Of a DNA stretch of 45,263 bases, positions 1-8,599 are shown piece by piece. The number at the start of each line of letters is the position of its first letter. Position 1 is the stretch's first letter. The stretch is from positions 1-45,263 of the forward strand of contig NZ_NFIZ01000018.1 in the NCBI RefSeq assembly GCF_002159625.1, given 5' to 3'. The notes beneath the pieces were generated by a model. That model did not search any database, was not told the DNA's origin, and worked only from the letters and a program-made list of their open reading frames with translations. The position numbers and the translations under genes are program-made. Source of the stretch: Olsenella sp. An285 (GTDB lineage Bacteria; Actinomycetota; Coriobacteriia; Coriobacteriales; Atopobiaceae).

Positions 1-356
1 GACTTTTCTTACGTTGCTGGATTCGTCCACGCAGCGTGCGACGCAACGCGGTCATGGGAGGCGCCCATGGGTCGGACCTGCATCAGACGAAATTCCCTCA
101 GGGGGGGGGGTTGTCGAGGATGCATGCCGTGCGGCCGTAGTGCCTAGCCGCGGAAAGCGTCAAAGGCCCAACCAAACACAAGAGAAGAGCTGTTGCCACA
201 CGGCGGCTGTGGTGCCCCGCTTCGACAGCGGTGGGGTCCTGCCCGTCATCTCTGGCGGAATCGCTATGCACGTCGTGGCGCCTGAGTGAGGAACTTGGGG
301 CGCTCGCGACCGCGGGCGCCCTCCCCATACGGACACGTACAAGGGAAGGAGTGCTT
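1..356. other. Non-coding upstream region of the surface-protein gene
   Basis: No convincing gene is seen; open frames here lack ribosome binding sites and family resemblance. The stretch holds a G10 homopolymer at 101-110, a short inverted repeat CATGGG/CCCATG around 54-70, and a hairpin GGGCGC (298-303)/GCGCCC (316-321) just ahead of the AAGGAG Shine-Dalgarno at 346-351. No clear -35/-10 pair could be assigned. The long leader may carry control elements for the surface protein, which is inference. Confidence 0.4.
101..110. repeat. G10 homopolymer tract
   Basis: Ten consecutive G residues lie about 250 bases upstream of the surface-protein start codon. Tracts of this length are prone to slipped-strand mispairing. 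In other bacteria, similar tracts near promoters of surface genes give phase variation. Whether this one varies cannot be seen from one sequence. Confidence 0.6.
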
Positions 357-3300
357 ATGCGAGAAGGACCGAGAAGAACGTTGACGGCGAGGTGGCTGAT
401 CGCGCTGTTCGCGGCGGCGCTCCTCGTCTGCGGGCTTGCGCCCGTGCGAGCGTGGGCCGAGGGCGGAGACAATCCGGAATACGACCAGGTGTACGTGAAC
501 GGTGATACCGGTGACGACGAATCCGGTGATGATACCGAAGCTCACCCGTTTAGGACTCTCCATGCTGCCGAAAACAGGCTGAAGTCTGGCGGAACGATCT
601 ACTTAAGTTCCAACATTCAAGAAAGCTACTATACCTTTATTGACGCAAAGAATGTCACTATCAATGGTGGCGGGTTTACAATTACCCGCTCTGATGACTT
701 CATTTCTGTGAACGATGGCGGCCACGGCGGTTATAACCCTGCGATGATTGAGGTCGCTAACGGGTCGAAGCTCACCCTCAAGAACGTGACCCTTGACGAT
801 GGGTTCCGCCACGAGGGCACGAAGTATGAGCTCCATAAGGACGGGGTCAATACCGGAAACGAAGAGCTCGTTCAGGAGGGCATGATTGTCGCGTACGGCG
901 ACGGTGAGGGGACTATCGTTCTGGGCTCGGGTGCCACGCTGAAGAACTTCGGCGGCCTTTCCGCGGTGTACATCTCTGGAGAGGGTGGCAAGGGCGCTAC
1001 GCTCATCATGGAGTCTGGCAGCAAGATTTGCGACGAGCGGCTGGGTAAGCGAGAGGGTGGCTACGCCGCGATCTTCAACCACGGTGGCACAGTTACCGTT
1101 GAGGCGGGCGCTTCTATCGAGAGTGTTGACGGGCGTGCCGTCTACATTGACAACGGTGGTATCACTGCGGTCAATGGTACAGTGAAAGACATAACTACTA
1201 ACGATTACATGGAGCACAGCACCGATATCGGACCTTCCGGGGGTAGTAGCCACTTCGGAGGAATTGTGGCCTATGTTGACGGAAACTCCGTCTTTACGCT
1301 TGGGGGCATGGGGTCCATCGCCGATATCAAGTCCCACAATGGCGATTCGGTTGACACACTGTTTTACCTGAATGGGGGCAAGCTCAATACCGAGGAAGGT
1401 TCGATAATTAGTGGTGTTAAAGTTAGTATTGTTGACTCCAATGGAGGAAGCACATATTTAGATGGTGCTGTAAAAGAAGTTCATTCGGGCAACGTGCCCT
1501 TCCGGCTGCGTGGTACCCAGGGTACGTTTGAGCTCGGTGAAACCGGGAGCATTGTAGATTGTTCGACAACTGACGCTGCCATCATCTATCTCAATGGAGG
1601 GAAGCCAACCATCGAGATTTCGGGCCATGTAAACAATATCGGTGGCACATTCTTGTTCGTCTCGAATAATGGATCTTGGCCTGACGGAAAAGTTACACTC
1701 GCTAAATCCGGCGTTATTGAGAACGTTACCGGTGATGCAATACTAGCAGGCGATCCCTCTATTGCGATGATTGAGGGAACTATAAGGAACTGCGGTGGCT
1801 ACGCTGTGAACTATGGGGCTCAGCTTGGATCAAACCTCACGATTACTGCCGGAGCCTCCATTGAGAACAACCACGGCGGTGGCGCTCAAATCACAGTTGG
1901 GGACCGCAACTATGCAACCTCTGCACTTCAGCATGTTGAGATTGCTTCAGGAACGCTTTCTAACTCTCCCGTGGTCTCTGTTCCTTTTGGAACCCTGACG
2001 CTGGATGATGGATACAAGGACATTCACCTCGGTAAGGCGAGTGTCGACGCAGTCAATAAAATCCAAGACTATCTGAAGTCTAACGGCTCCTTCGAGGGGT
2101 GGGAAGTTGTCCCCTCGTCAATTAGCGAAGGCGGAGTGAAGGCATACGCGGGACTTTGGCTCAAGTCGTCGGATTCCACAGTTCACTTCACTATGCCGCG
2201 TCCTGAGCACGCTCTTAAAACCGGGCTGTATGCAGCGATCCTCAAGCTTAACGATGAAGGTAAGCCCGCCGAAGACGCAACCATTGATTTGATCAAGCTT
2301 GAGAACGCTGTTACGCTTGACGTGACCCTTAGCAACCTTGATGCCAATAGCGCGTATGCGGTTCTTCTTGTTAACAACAAGGAGTACACGCTCGCTCCTG
2401 ATGACATCACCATCTACACCGGCGGAGGACAGGGCAACGAGACCTCCGATACGGGCTTCCCGTTGCTCACTATTGCTGACAGCATCGATCCCATTACGTC
2501 GCTCGTGATTAACGATGAGGAGCCCCTGTCCGGTGATGCCGCCATGCAGGAGCTCCTCGGCCGTCTGTCGGTTGCCTACTACGACGGTGACACGAAGATT
2601 ACTGACGATAGAACCGCTGGTGAGTATGAGGCAAGGCTGTCCTGGAAGGATGGCATGGAGCCCGCGACTATTACCATCAATGGCAACGAGGTCGCAAAGG
2701 ACTTTGGTACCGGTACGCTTATCGTTCGCTACGTTGAGGACATCTCTGATGCCGTCAGCGGTGAGAGCACCCATCCCGTCCAGAGCGTCGATCCTACTGA
2801 GATGCAGGACCACGCAGTTGCAGTCCTTGATGCCGACAGTATGTACTACGTGAACGGTGACCAGGGTAACCAGGTTGCTGACAACTCCGGTGTCTCGATT
2901 CTTGACGACTCCCTTCTCACCAACCAGGGCGACAACCGACAGCAGCTCCTCGAACGGAGGGCCGTCGATTCCAAGCTGCTCCCCGAGCTTAACAAGGGCG
3001 AGGCCTACCGGTTTGCATTCCGCTACCTCGACCTTGTCGACGTCAACAACGGCAACGCCTGGGTGTCCGCAGACAACAACGCTACCATCTACCTGCCTTA
3101 TCCCGATGGCACGACCTACGATCAGGCCCTGGGCGTTGAATTCACCGTCGTCCACTTCAAGGGTCTCCACCGCGAGTACGGCATCACGGGCCCTGATGTC
3201 GAGCCCGCTATCGTTTCGTGTGAGCTCGAGAAGATAGAATGCGACAAAACCTCTCAGGGCATCAAGTTCACCGTCGGGTCATCGGGCTTCTCGCCGTTCG

Positions 3301-4487
3301 CAATCGTGTGGAAGACGCAGGCGTACGCCATCGACGCCTCTGCAGGCACCGGCGGCAGCATCGCCCCGTCCGGTGAAGTGACCGTGGCTGAGGGCGCGGA
3401 CCAGGCCTTCACCATCACACCCGAGCAGGGCTACGAGATCGCCGACGTCAAGGTCGACGGCAAGAGCGTCGGCGCCGTGACCAGCTACACGTTCACGGAC
3501 GTTGATGCCAACCACACCATCGAGGCCACGTTCAAGAGCACTTCCGTCACCCCGCCCGCGACCAAGTACTACGAGATTGACGCCTCCGCCGGCGAGGGCG
3601 GCACCATCAGCCCGTCCGGCACCGTGAAGGTCAAGGCCGGCACGAGCCAGTCCTTCTCGATAACTCCTGCCGAGGGCTACTCCATCCACGCGGTGTACGT
3701 TGACGGCGAGTTCTGCGGTCGCGTCTCGTCCTACACCTTCACCAACGTGCAGGCGGACCACGAGATCAGCGTCCAGTTCAAGAGGGGCAACGACCCGGCT
3801 GACCCCGGTGACACCGGTGTCGACCAGTGGTTCGACGTGACGAACCACGATGCCTTCATGCACGGCTACGACGACGGCACGGGCACCTTCGGTCCCGATG
3901 ACAACATGTCCCGCGCGCACGCCGCCCAGATGTTCTACAACATGCTCAAGGACAAGAGCTACGGCGACATAGAGATCTCGTTCCCGGACGTCGATGAGGA
4001 CGAGTGGTACTACGAGGCGGTCTCCGTCCTCGCCTCCCGCGGCATCATCAAGGGCGACGACTTCACGGGCACCTTCCGTCCCGCGGACTCGATCTCCCGC
4101 GCCGAGTTCACCGCCATGGCCATGCGCTTCTCCAAGGGCGACTACTCCGGCGAGAACATCTTCGTCGACGTCTCCGAGGACGCCTGGTACTACGACGTGG
4201 TCGTGGGCTCCGTGAAGTACGGCTGGATCAGCGGCTACCAGGACGGCAGCCACCGCTTCGGCCCCAGCGACACGCTCAAGCGCGCGCAGGCGGCGACCAT
4301 CGCCAACCGCATGCTCGGCCGCGTGGCGGACAGCACCTGGATCGTCGAGAATCTCGAGAACGACGCCCTCAAGCTCTTCCCGGACGTCGCTCGCGACCAC
4401 TACGCCTTCTTCGACATCGTGGAGGCCACCAACTCCCACGACTACACGAAGGACAACGGCTACGAGAGCTGGAAGGGCCTCAAGTAG
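357..4487 (+). CDS. Large secreted beta-helix surface protein with SLH domains
   Basis: 1376-residue exported protein. ATG at 357 is chosen because AAGGAG (346-351) precedes it and a Sec signal peptide follows (RRT near the start, hydrophobic core ALFAAALLVCGLAP, cleavage near AWA). Residues of about 60-560 are glycine/asparagine-rich short strands with repeated phrases such as LNGGK and VEAGASIES, typical of a right-handed pectate-lyase-like beta-helix. Two bacterial-repeat modules follow at about 990-1065 and 1070-1145 (DASAG.GG.I.PSG). Three S-layer homology domains fill about 1157-1320, which predicts non-covalent attachment to cell-wall polymers. The role is probably adhesion or glycan interaction, but no catalytic site is recognisable. 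The passenger is visibly AT-richer, with many A/T-ending codons, than the SLH end, suggesting a mosaic origin. A strong terminator follows. Confidence 0.85.
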   Translation: MREGPRRTLTARWLIALFAAALLVCGLAPVRAWAEGGDNPEYDQVYVNGDTGDDESGDDTEAHPFRTLHAAENRLKSGGTIYLSSNIQESYYTFIDAKNVTINGGGFTITRSDDFISVNDGGHGGYNPAMIEVANGSKLTLKNVTLDDGFRHEGTKYELHKDGVNTGNEELVQEGMIVAYGDGEGTIVLGSGATLKNFGGLSAVYISGEGGKGATLIMESGSKICDERLGKREGGYAAIFNHGGTVTVEAGASIESVDGRAVYIDNGGITAVNGTVKDITTNDYMEHSTDIGPSGGSSHFGGIVAYVDGNSVFTLGGMGSIADIKSHNGDSVDTLFYLNGGKLNTEEGSIISGVKVSIVDSNGGSTYLDGAVKEVHSGNVPFRLRGTQGTFELGETGSIVDCSTTDAAIIYLNGGKPTIEISGHVNNIGGTFLFVSNNGSWPDGKVTLAKSGVIENVTGDAILAGDPSIAMIEGTIRNCGGYAVNYGAQLGSNLTITAGASIENNHGGGAQITVGDRNYATSALQHVEIASGTLSNSPVVSVPFGTLTLDDGYKDIHLGKASVDAVNKIQDYLKSNGSFEGWEVVPSSISEGGVKAYAGLWLKSSDSTVHFTMPRPEHALKTGLYAAILKLNDEGKPAEDATIDLIKLENAVTLDVTLSNLDANSAYAVLLVNNKEYTLAPDDITIYTGGGQGNETSDTGFPLLTIADSIDPITSLVINDEEPLSGDAAMQELLGRLSVAYYDGDTKITDDRTAGEYEARLSWKDGMEPATITINGNEVAKDFGTGTLIVRYVEDISDAVSGESTHPVQSVDPTEMQDHAVAVLDADSMYYVNGDQGNQVADNSGVSILDDSLLTNQGDNRQQLLERRAVDSKLLPELNKGEAYRFAFRYLDLVDVNNGNAWVSADNNATIYLPYPDGTTYDQALGVEFTVVHFKGLHREYGITGPDVEPAIVSCELEKIECDKTSQGIKFTVGSSGFSPFAIVWKTQAYAIDASAGTGGSIAPSGEVTVAEGADQAFTITPEQGYEIADVKVDGKSVGAVTSYTFTDVDANHTIEATFKSTSVTPPATKYYEIDASAGEGGTISPSGTVKVKAGTSQSFSITPAEGYSIHAVYVDGEFCGRVSSYTFTNVQADHEISVQFKRGNDPADPGDTGVDQWFDVTNHDAFMHGYDDGTGTFGPDDNMSRAHAAQMFYNMLKDKSYGDIEISFPDVDEDEWYYEAVSVLASRGIIKGDDFTGTFRPADSISRAEFTAMAMRFSKGDYSGENIFVDVSEDAWYYDVVVGSVKYGWISGYQDGSHRFGPSDTLKRAQAATIANRMLGRVADSTWIVENLENDALKLFPDVARDHYAFFDIVEATNSHDYTKDNGYESWKGLK

Positions 4488-4520
4488 GCTCTCGCCTCGC
4501 GCTCGCGCACGATTCGGATT

Positions 4521-4551
4521 GGGGAGGGGTCCTTCGGGATCCCTCCCCTTT
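4521..4551 (+). terminator. Terminator of the surface-protein gene
   Basis: A 12-bp stem (4521-4532 with 4537-4548, one G-T wobble) closes on the very stable TTCG tetraloop and is followed by TTTG. It lies 33 bases after the surface-protein stop codon. Confidence 0.8.
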
Positions 4552-4625
4552 GCGTCTTGTGGCACGCGGGTCCTTCTCGTTCTTCTCGCCCTCGTGGCCT
4601 GAGCGCGAGACAGCGGGTGGTCCGT

Positions 4626-4946
4626 CTACGCCTCCTCGCCCGGCGCCTGCTCGCCGTTTCTGTCCAGGCTGCGCGTGGGGACGAACCAGCGCCCGCGCTC
4701 CCAGAAGAGGCGGCGCCTTGCGTGGAGCCTGAGCTCGATGTCCCAGCACATGATCACCGTGCCGTACTCCCAGCGCCCGAGGACGCGCGTGAGCGTGCTC
4801 GCGACGATGGGGTAGTGTCGGCCGTCCGCCCAGGTTATCTCGAGGGGGCGCGTGTGTCCGTCGGCCTCGGTCACTGACCTCACGCAGACATACGTGCGCT
4901 CGTCGTAGCCGGGCACGCCGCTGATGCCGCCGAGCAGCTTTGGCAT
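4626..4946 (-). CDS. Small hypothetical protein
   Basis: 106-residue protein with no signal peptide or membrane segment. The ATG at 4946 follows a purine-rich GGGGGA Shine-Dalgarno. The central part (ITWADGRHYPIV and later RGRWFVP) resembles a family of small uncharacterised proteins in anaerobic Firmicutes and Actinomycetota that pair a W-DGR motif with a C-terminal WFV. No function is known to me and none is proposed. It stands alone, convergent with the surface-protein gene. Confidence 0.5.
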   Translation of the reverse strand: MPKLLGGISGVPGYDERTYVCVRSVTEADGHTRPLEITWADGRHYPIVASTLTRVLGRWEYGTVIMCWDIELRLHARRRLFWERGRWFVPTRSLDRNGEQAPGEEA

Positions 4947-5012
4947 GCTGTCCCCCGATCCCGCAAGTTACGAACCCATGTTCGATAGTAGGGTCAGGAC
5001 CGGACAACAATT

Positions 5013-5041
5013 TGTGACAAAGGGGACAGGGTCGTTTGTCA
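5013..5041. repeat. Left inverted-repeat end of the DUF4160/DUF2442 cassette
   Basis: Contains TGTGACAAAGG (5013-5023), GGGACAGGG (5023-5031) and TTTGTCA (5035-5041). It can fold on itself (TGACAAA/TTTGTCA). The same blocks recur in inverse orientation at 5628-5666, so the two ends bracket the gene pair. Confidence 0.7.
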
Positions 5042-5091
5042 TAGCAACGGTAGATGCTTCGACCATAGAGTGACGAGGGGGCAATGCTGGG

Positions 5092-5120
5092 TATAGTAGG
5101 CTAAACAGACGGAACGGAGG
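5092..5120 (+). promoter_or_regulatory. Likely -10 element and Shine-Dalgarno for the DUF4160 gene
   Basis: TATAGT at 5092-5097 fits a sigma-70 -10 box. GGAGG at 5116-5120 lies five bases before the ATG at 5126. No good -35 hexamer is visible at 17 bases, so the promoter call is tentative while the ribosome site is good. Confidence 0.45.
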
Positions 5121-5125
5121 CTCAC

Positions 5126-5380
5126 ATGCCAGCAATTAGCATGTTCTACGGGATAGTGATCTACATGTACTATCAGGACCACATGCCTCCGCATTTCCAT
5201 GCGAGATATCAAGGGACAGAGGCCTGCTTCACTTTCGACGGCGAACTCATGGAGGGCGATTTTCCCTCGAAACAGCGCAAGCTCGTAGCTGCGTGGTCAG
5301 TCCTCAACGCCGATGAGCTCGAGGCAAACTGGGAGCTTGCGCGCAACAAGCAGGACCTCTTCCGCATCAAGCCGCTCTAG
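5126..5380 (+). CDS. DUF4160 domain protein, first member of a toxin-antitoxin-like pair
   Basis: 84 residues, full length for DUF4160. The family hallmark FYGIVIYMYYQDHMPPHFHARYQG is recognisable in residues 7-30, with the PPHFHA core and conserved acidic/aromatic residues. The gene lies eight bases upstream of a DUF2442 gene, a pairing seen in many bacteria and often proposed as a toxin-antitoxin or mobile accessory module. The biochemical activity is not established. The pair is bracketed by inverted repeats at 5013-5041 and 5628-5666, consistent with movement as a cassette. Expression from the promoter-like TATAGT upstream is inferred. Confidence 0.8.
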   Translation: MPAISMFYGIVIYMYYQDHMPPHFHARYQGTEACFTFDGELMEGDFPSKQRKLVAAWSVLNADELEANWELARNKQDLFRIKPL

Positions 5381-5388
5381 GAGACACG

Positions 5389-5625
5389 ATGAGGTACAAC
5401 GTCAACAAGGCATGGGCTTTGGACGACACGACACTCTACCTCGAGTTTGATGACGGACGCCGCGGAACCTACGACATGTCCGACCTCATTGGCGTCGGCG
5501 TCTTCGAGAGGCTCTCTGACCCCGCTGAGTTTCGCGCCGCCCGTTCCGACGGATTCACCGTGGTGTGGCCCTGTGGGCTCGACATCGCCCCGGAAGAGCT
5601 CTACGAGAACTGTGTGGCACTGTAA
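5389..5625 (+). CDS. DUF2442 domain protein, partner of the DUF4160 gene
   Basis: 78 residues, the usual DUF2442 length. The layout is typical: an N-terminal strand pair (VNKAWALDDTTLYLEFDDGRRGTYDMSDLI), a middle FERLSDPAEFRAARSD, and the terminal VVWPCGLDIAPEELYE. Some relatives carry a C-terminal DNA-binding extension, absent here. Eight bases separate it from the DUF4160 stop codon, so the two are almost certainly co-transcribed. The right inverted repeat begins two bases after its stop codon, so the cassette boundary is tight. Confidence 0.8.
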   Translation: MRYNVNKAWALDDTTLYLEFDDGRRGTYDMSDLIGVGVFERLSDPAEFRAARSDGFTVVWPCGLDIAPEELYENCVAL

Positions 5626-5627
5626 CT

Positions 5628-5666
5628 TGACAGATGGCCCTGTCCCTTTTGTCAACCTTTGTCACA
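5628..5666. repeat. Right inverted-repeat end of the DUF4160/DUF2442 cassette
   Basis: CCCTGTCCC (5638-5646) and CCTTTGTCACA (5656-5666) are exact inverse copies of blocks at 5023-5031 and 5013-5023. A short self-complementary TTGACA/TGTCAA pair (5627-5632, 5650-5655) lies inside. Compared with the left end, about 10 extra bases separate the blocks. Confidence 0.7.
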
Positions 5667-5673
5667 TGGGGAA

Positions 5674-5708
5674 GGCCGGCCGAACCCGGGGGTGGGGTTC
5701 GGCCGGCC
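5674..5708 (-). terminator. Terminator of pgi
   Basis: Perfect 14-bp stem (5674-5687 with 5695-5708), GC-rich, loop of seven bases. It lies about 40 bases beyond the pgi stop codon on the minus strand. It could also stop plus-strand transcription from the cassette; the T-run is weak on both sides. Confidence 0.7.
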
Positions 5709-5746
5709 ACTGGAAGGGGGAACGCCGATGTTGGTGGTGCGGGGCG

Positions 5747-7033
5747 CTACTTGCCGAGGGTCTCGAACATGAGCTGCTTGTAGGCCTCGACGCCGGGCTG
5801 GTCAAAGGGGTTGACGCCCAGGAGCTCGGCGGAGAGGTAGCAGGAGAACATGAAGAAGTAGAAGAGCCGCCCCAGGTGCTCCTCGTCCACGCGGTCGAGC
5901 TCGATGGTGGGGCAGGGGAGCGTGCGCGCGTGCGCGGAGCGGGAGGCCGAGAAGCTCGCCTTGTTGACGTCCCAGAAGTCGGCTCCGTCGAGGTAGCCGA
6001 AGCGGTCGTCTATGTCCTGCCCGCCCAGGACGAGCGAGTCCCCGGCGCCGGGCTCGAGCACGTCGAGGAAGGTCTCCAAGATCTGGTGCGTGCCGTCCTG
6101 GACGTACTGCCCCAGGCTGTGGAGCTCCTCGGAGTACTCGGCGGAGGCGGGGAAGAGCCCGCGCCCGTCCTTGCCCTCGCTCTCGCCAAAGAGCTGCTCG
6201 TACCACTTGGAGAACCAGCGGAAGCGAGGCTCGAAGAAGCTCAGGAGCTCCACGCGCAGCCCTGCGTCCCAGGCGAGCCTGCGCACGAGCGCGTAGCGCC
6301 AGGCGGGGTTGTCCGCGGGGTCAGCGGCGGCGTCGCGCAGCCGCGCCTCCTCGGCGCGCGCGCCGGCCACGAGGGCGCGGACGTCCACGCCGGCGAAGGC
6401 CAGTGGCAGCAGGTGCACCTCGGTGAGCGCGGTGTAGCGGCCGCCCACGGGCTCGGGGAAGGTGGTGAACTCGTAGCCGTGCTCGCGGCAGAGGTCCTCG
6501 AGGTGCGAGCCCGGCGTGCCGCAGCAGACGATTCGCGAGGCCGCGTCCTTCTCGCCGTGGCGCGAGACCAGCCACTGGCGGAGCAGCCTGAAGGAGGAGC
6601 CGGGCTCCAGGGTCTCGAAGTTCTTGGCCACGCAGTCGATGACGACCTCGTGGCCTTCGAGGTCCTCCAGAACGCGCCGCAGCTCAAAGGCGGAGAGCGT
6701 GTTGCCGGCATAGGTGACGCGGTGCGTGCCGTCGAGCGAGCCGTCCCGCACGCCAAGGGCGGCGAGCGCCGCGCGCGCGGCGTTGTTGGAGCCGCCCACG
6801 CCAATGAGGACGAAGGTGTCCGCGCGCTCGCGCAGGCGCGCCGCGAGGGCCTCGACCTGCGCGATTTTCTCGTCTGACGCCCAGTCGCCCACGTGGAGCC
6901 AGCCGAGGGAGCCCGCGTGGCGCGCCTCGCCCGCCTGGCAGCGCGCGAGCACGTCCACGTGGGCAGAGGAGGCCCGGGAGACCTCGGTGGAGGTCACCCG
7001 GGCGCCCAGGTATGTCTCGTTGAGCCTAAGCAT
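5747..7033 (-). CDS. pgi: Glucose-6-phosphate isomerase
   Basis: 428 residues, in the size range of the short bacterial Pgi form. It interconverts glucose-6-phosphate and fructose-6-phosphate in the cytoplasm. Visible motifs are the phosphate-binding GVGGSNNAARA at 78-88, the PGI signature region PVGGRYTALTEV, the active-site GESEGKDGRG segment and the C-terminal signature GVNPFDQPGVEAYK. It is the last gene of the fba-pfk-tpiA-larA-pgi series. Its ATG is only nine bases after the stop codon of the LarA-like gene, and the purine-rich ACGGAG abuts the ATG, so translational coupling is likely. A strong hairpin follows. Confidence 0.93.
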   Translation of the reverse strand: MLRLNETYLGARVTSTEVSRASSAHVDVLARCQAGEARHAGSLGWLHVGDWASDEKIAQVEALAARLRERADTFVLIGVGGSNNAARAALAALGVRDGSLDGTHRVTYAGNTLSAFELRRVLEDLEGHEVVIDCVAKNFETLEPGSSFRLLRQWLVSRHGEKDAASRIVCCGTPGSHLEDLCREHGYEFTTFPEPVGGRYTALTEVHLLPLAFAGVDVRALVAGARAEEARLRDAAADPADNPAWRYALVRRLAWDAGLRVELLSFFEPRFRWFSKWYEQLFGESEGKDGRGLFPASAEYSEELHSLGQYVQDGTHQILETFLDVLEPGAGDSLVLGGQDIDDRFGYLDGADFWDVNKASFSASRSAHARTLPCPTIELDRVDEEHLGRLFYFFMFSCYLSAELLGVNPFDQPGVEAYKQLMFETLGK

Positions 7034-7042
7034 CTCCGTGCG

Positions 7043-8539
7043 CTAGCAGCCGCAGGGGTGCGCGGGGGCGTCGTCGCGGAAGTGGCTGTTCTGGGACGGG
7101 TCCTTCATGCAGAGGTGCGGCACGGCGCGGTTGTAGGCGTGCGGCAGCGCCAGGATGTTGGGGTTGCCGTCCGTGAACTTGCGCGTGGCGTCCGCGATGG
7201 CCTCCTCGAAGGTCGGGCGGGTCTTGAGGCCCATGGTGCGGGCGATGCCCGGCTTCTGCGCGCCCACGATGTAGGTGGCGCTGAGGTACTTCTCGGCGAG
7301 GTTGCCGCAGGTCATCATGCTGAAGCCGTGGAACGGGTGGAAGGCGTTGGCAAAGCGGTACTTGCGGATGTACTCCTCGTTGGTGGCGAAGTACTCGCCG
7401 TACTTGATCATCTCGTCCAGGGTGTTCATCTTGTCGGACTGCCAGACGTCCCAGAGCTCGCGCAGGTAGGGCCAGCGCTCGTCGTGGAACCAGCCGTTGC
7501 AGTAGCTGGCGATCACGAAGACGCAGTGGTCGGAGAGGACGCGCTTGTGGCGGATGACCTGGGCGGAGACGGCCTGCATCATCTGGATGGGGTTGGTGCC
7601 CATGCCGTCGCCGTAGTGGAAGTTGGTGGGCATGCCCATGACCACGATGTCGTACTTCTTCTCGGCCCAGTGCACGTAGGTGCGCTTGTCGGCGAGGGCC
7701 CAGGAGACGGGCTGCATCTCGGCGGCGTAGCCGGAGAAGATGGCGATCTGGCGGCTCCAGGTGTCGAGCACGGCGTCGCAGCAGAAGAACTTCTTGCCCA
7801 TCTTCTCTTCCATGAACATGCCCTGCTGGTCGAACTTGTCGCGCATGAGGGAGGAGGTGGAGACGGGGACGAAGTCCGGGCGGCTCATGACGCGCGGCAC
7901 GTGGTGCGCGCTGATGGAGCGCCAGTGGGTGATGCCGGTGGCGCAGTGCTTGTAGCCGCCGGAGTAGCCGCCGTAGGGGTTGCCCTGCGTGTGGCCGATG
8001 AGGATGGCGATGTCGGCGTCGTAGACGTACTTGTTCATGATCACGTGGTCGCCCTGCGGCGTGAAGCCGAGGTCGACGAGGTGGTCGTAGTCCTCGGAGT
8101 CGTGGGACGTGATCTGGCCCGTGCCCTCGAACTCGTTGTAGAGGTCCTCGCCCAGGATGAGCTTGGCCTCGGCGGTGGAGGTGCGGGGGTGAAGGCCGTT
8201 GGAGAAGAGGAGAAGGACGTCGTCGTGGGAGACGCCGTTGGCGAAGAGCTCGTCGAGGCAGGCGCGGATGGCCACCTTGCGGTGGGAGGTGGGCTGCGTG
8301 CCGCCCTTCACGATGTCGGGAATGACGATGACGGCCTTGGCGCCGGGGTGCGCGAGGTCGGCGAGCGGCTCCATGCCGATGGGGTTGCGGATGCTCTCGA
8401 GGGTGGCGTTGTAGAGGCTGTCCCAGTCCTGCGGCAGGCACTCGGGGTCCTTGACGGTCTCGCCGGTGACGAAGACGTCGGTGGTGTCGGGGAGCTCGGC
8501 TCCCATCATGCCGGTGCCCCACTCAAAGTCAAGATGCAT
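7043..8539 (-). CDS. LarA-like nickel-pincer racemase/epimerase family protein
   Basis: 498 residues; LarA family (DUF2088 N-terminal domain). LarA racemases use a nickel-pincer nucleotide bound to a lysine. Matches include NGLHPRT (His117, equivalent to LarA His108), the cofactor region GGYSGGYK with Lys197 (Lys184) and His213 (His200, nickel ligand) exactly 16 residues on. The second catalytic base, His174 in LarA, falls at residue 187, here Asn. The protein is longer than LarA (about 424) and ends in HPCGC. These differences argue for a substrate other than lactate, perhaps a sugar acid or hydroxyacid. No larB/larC/larE cofactor genes are in the window. AAAGGA precedes the ATG. Its place among glycolytic genes is unusual. 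Confidence 0.75.
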   Translation of the reverse strand: MHLDFEWGTGMMGAELPDTTDVFVTGETVKDPECLPQDWDSLYNATLESIRNPIGMEPLADLAHPGAKAVIVIPDIVKGGTQPTSHRKVAIRACLDELFANGVSHDDVLLLFSNGLHPRTSTAEAKLILGEDLYNEFEGTGQITSHDSEDYDHLVDLGFTPQGDHVIMNKYVYDADIAILIGHTQGNPYGGYSGGYKHCATGITHWRSISAHHVPRVMSRPDFVPVSTSSLMRDKFDQQGMFMEEKMGKKFFCCDAVLDTWSRQIAIFSGYAAEMQPVSWALADKRTYVHWAEKKYDIVVMGMPTNFHYGDGMGTNPIQMMQAVSAQVIRHKRVLSDHCVFVIASYCNGWFHDERWPYLRELWDVWQSDKMNTLDEMIKYGEYFATNEEYIRKYRFANAFHPFHGFSMMTCGNLAEKYLSATYIVGAQKPGIARTMGLKTRPTFEEAIADATRKFTDGNPNILALPHAYNRAVPHLCMKDPSQNSHFRDDAPAHPCGC

Positions 8540-8570
8540 GGTTTTTCCTTTCTGCTTGTGAATGATTCAA

Positions 8571-8587
8571 AAGGGGACTGTCCCCTT
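8571..8587. repeat. REP-like palindrome
   Basis: AAGGGGAC-T-GTCCCCTT, a perfect 8-bp-arm palindrome between tpiA and the LarA-like gene. GGGGAC/GTCCCC palindromes are a common dispersed type, and the GGGACAGGG blocks at 5023 and 5638 resemble it. Confidence 0.55.
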
Positions 8588-8599
8588 GTCAAGGTCGCC

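Noticed and set aside
231-356. Upstream start for the surface protein
   Set aside because: It would bury the signal peptide behind 42 extra residues and has no Shine-Dalgarno; the start at 357 has both.
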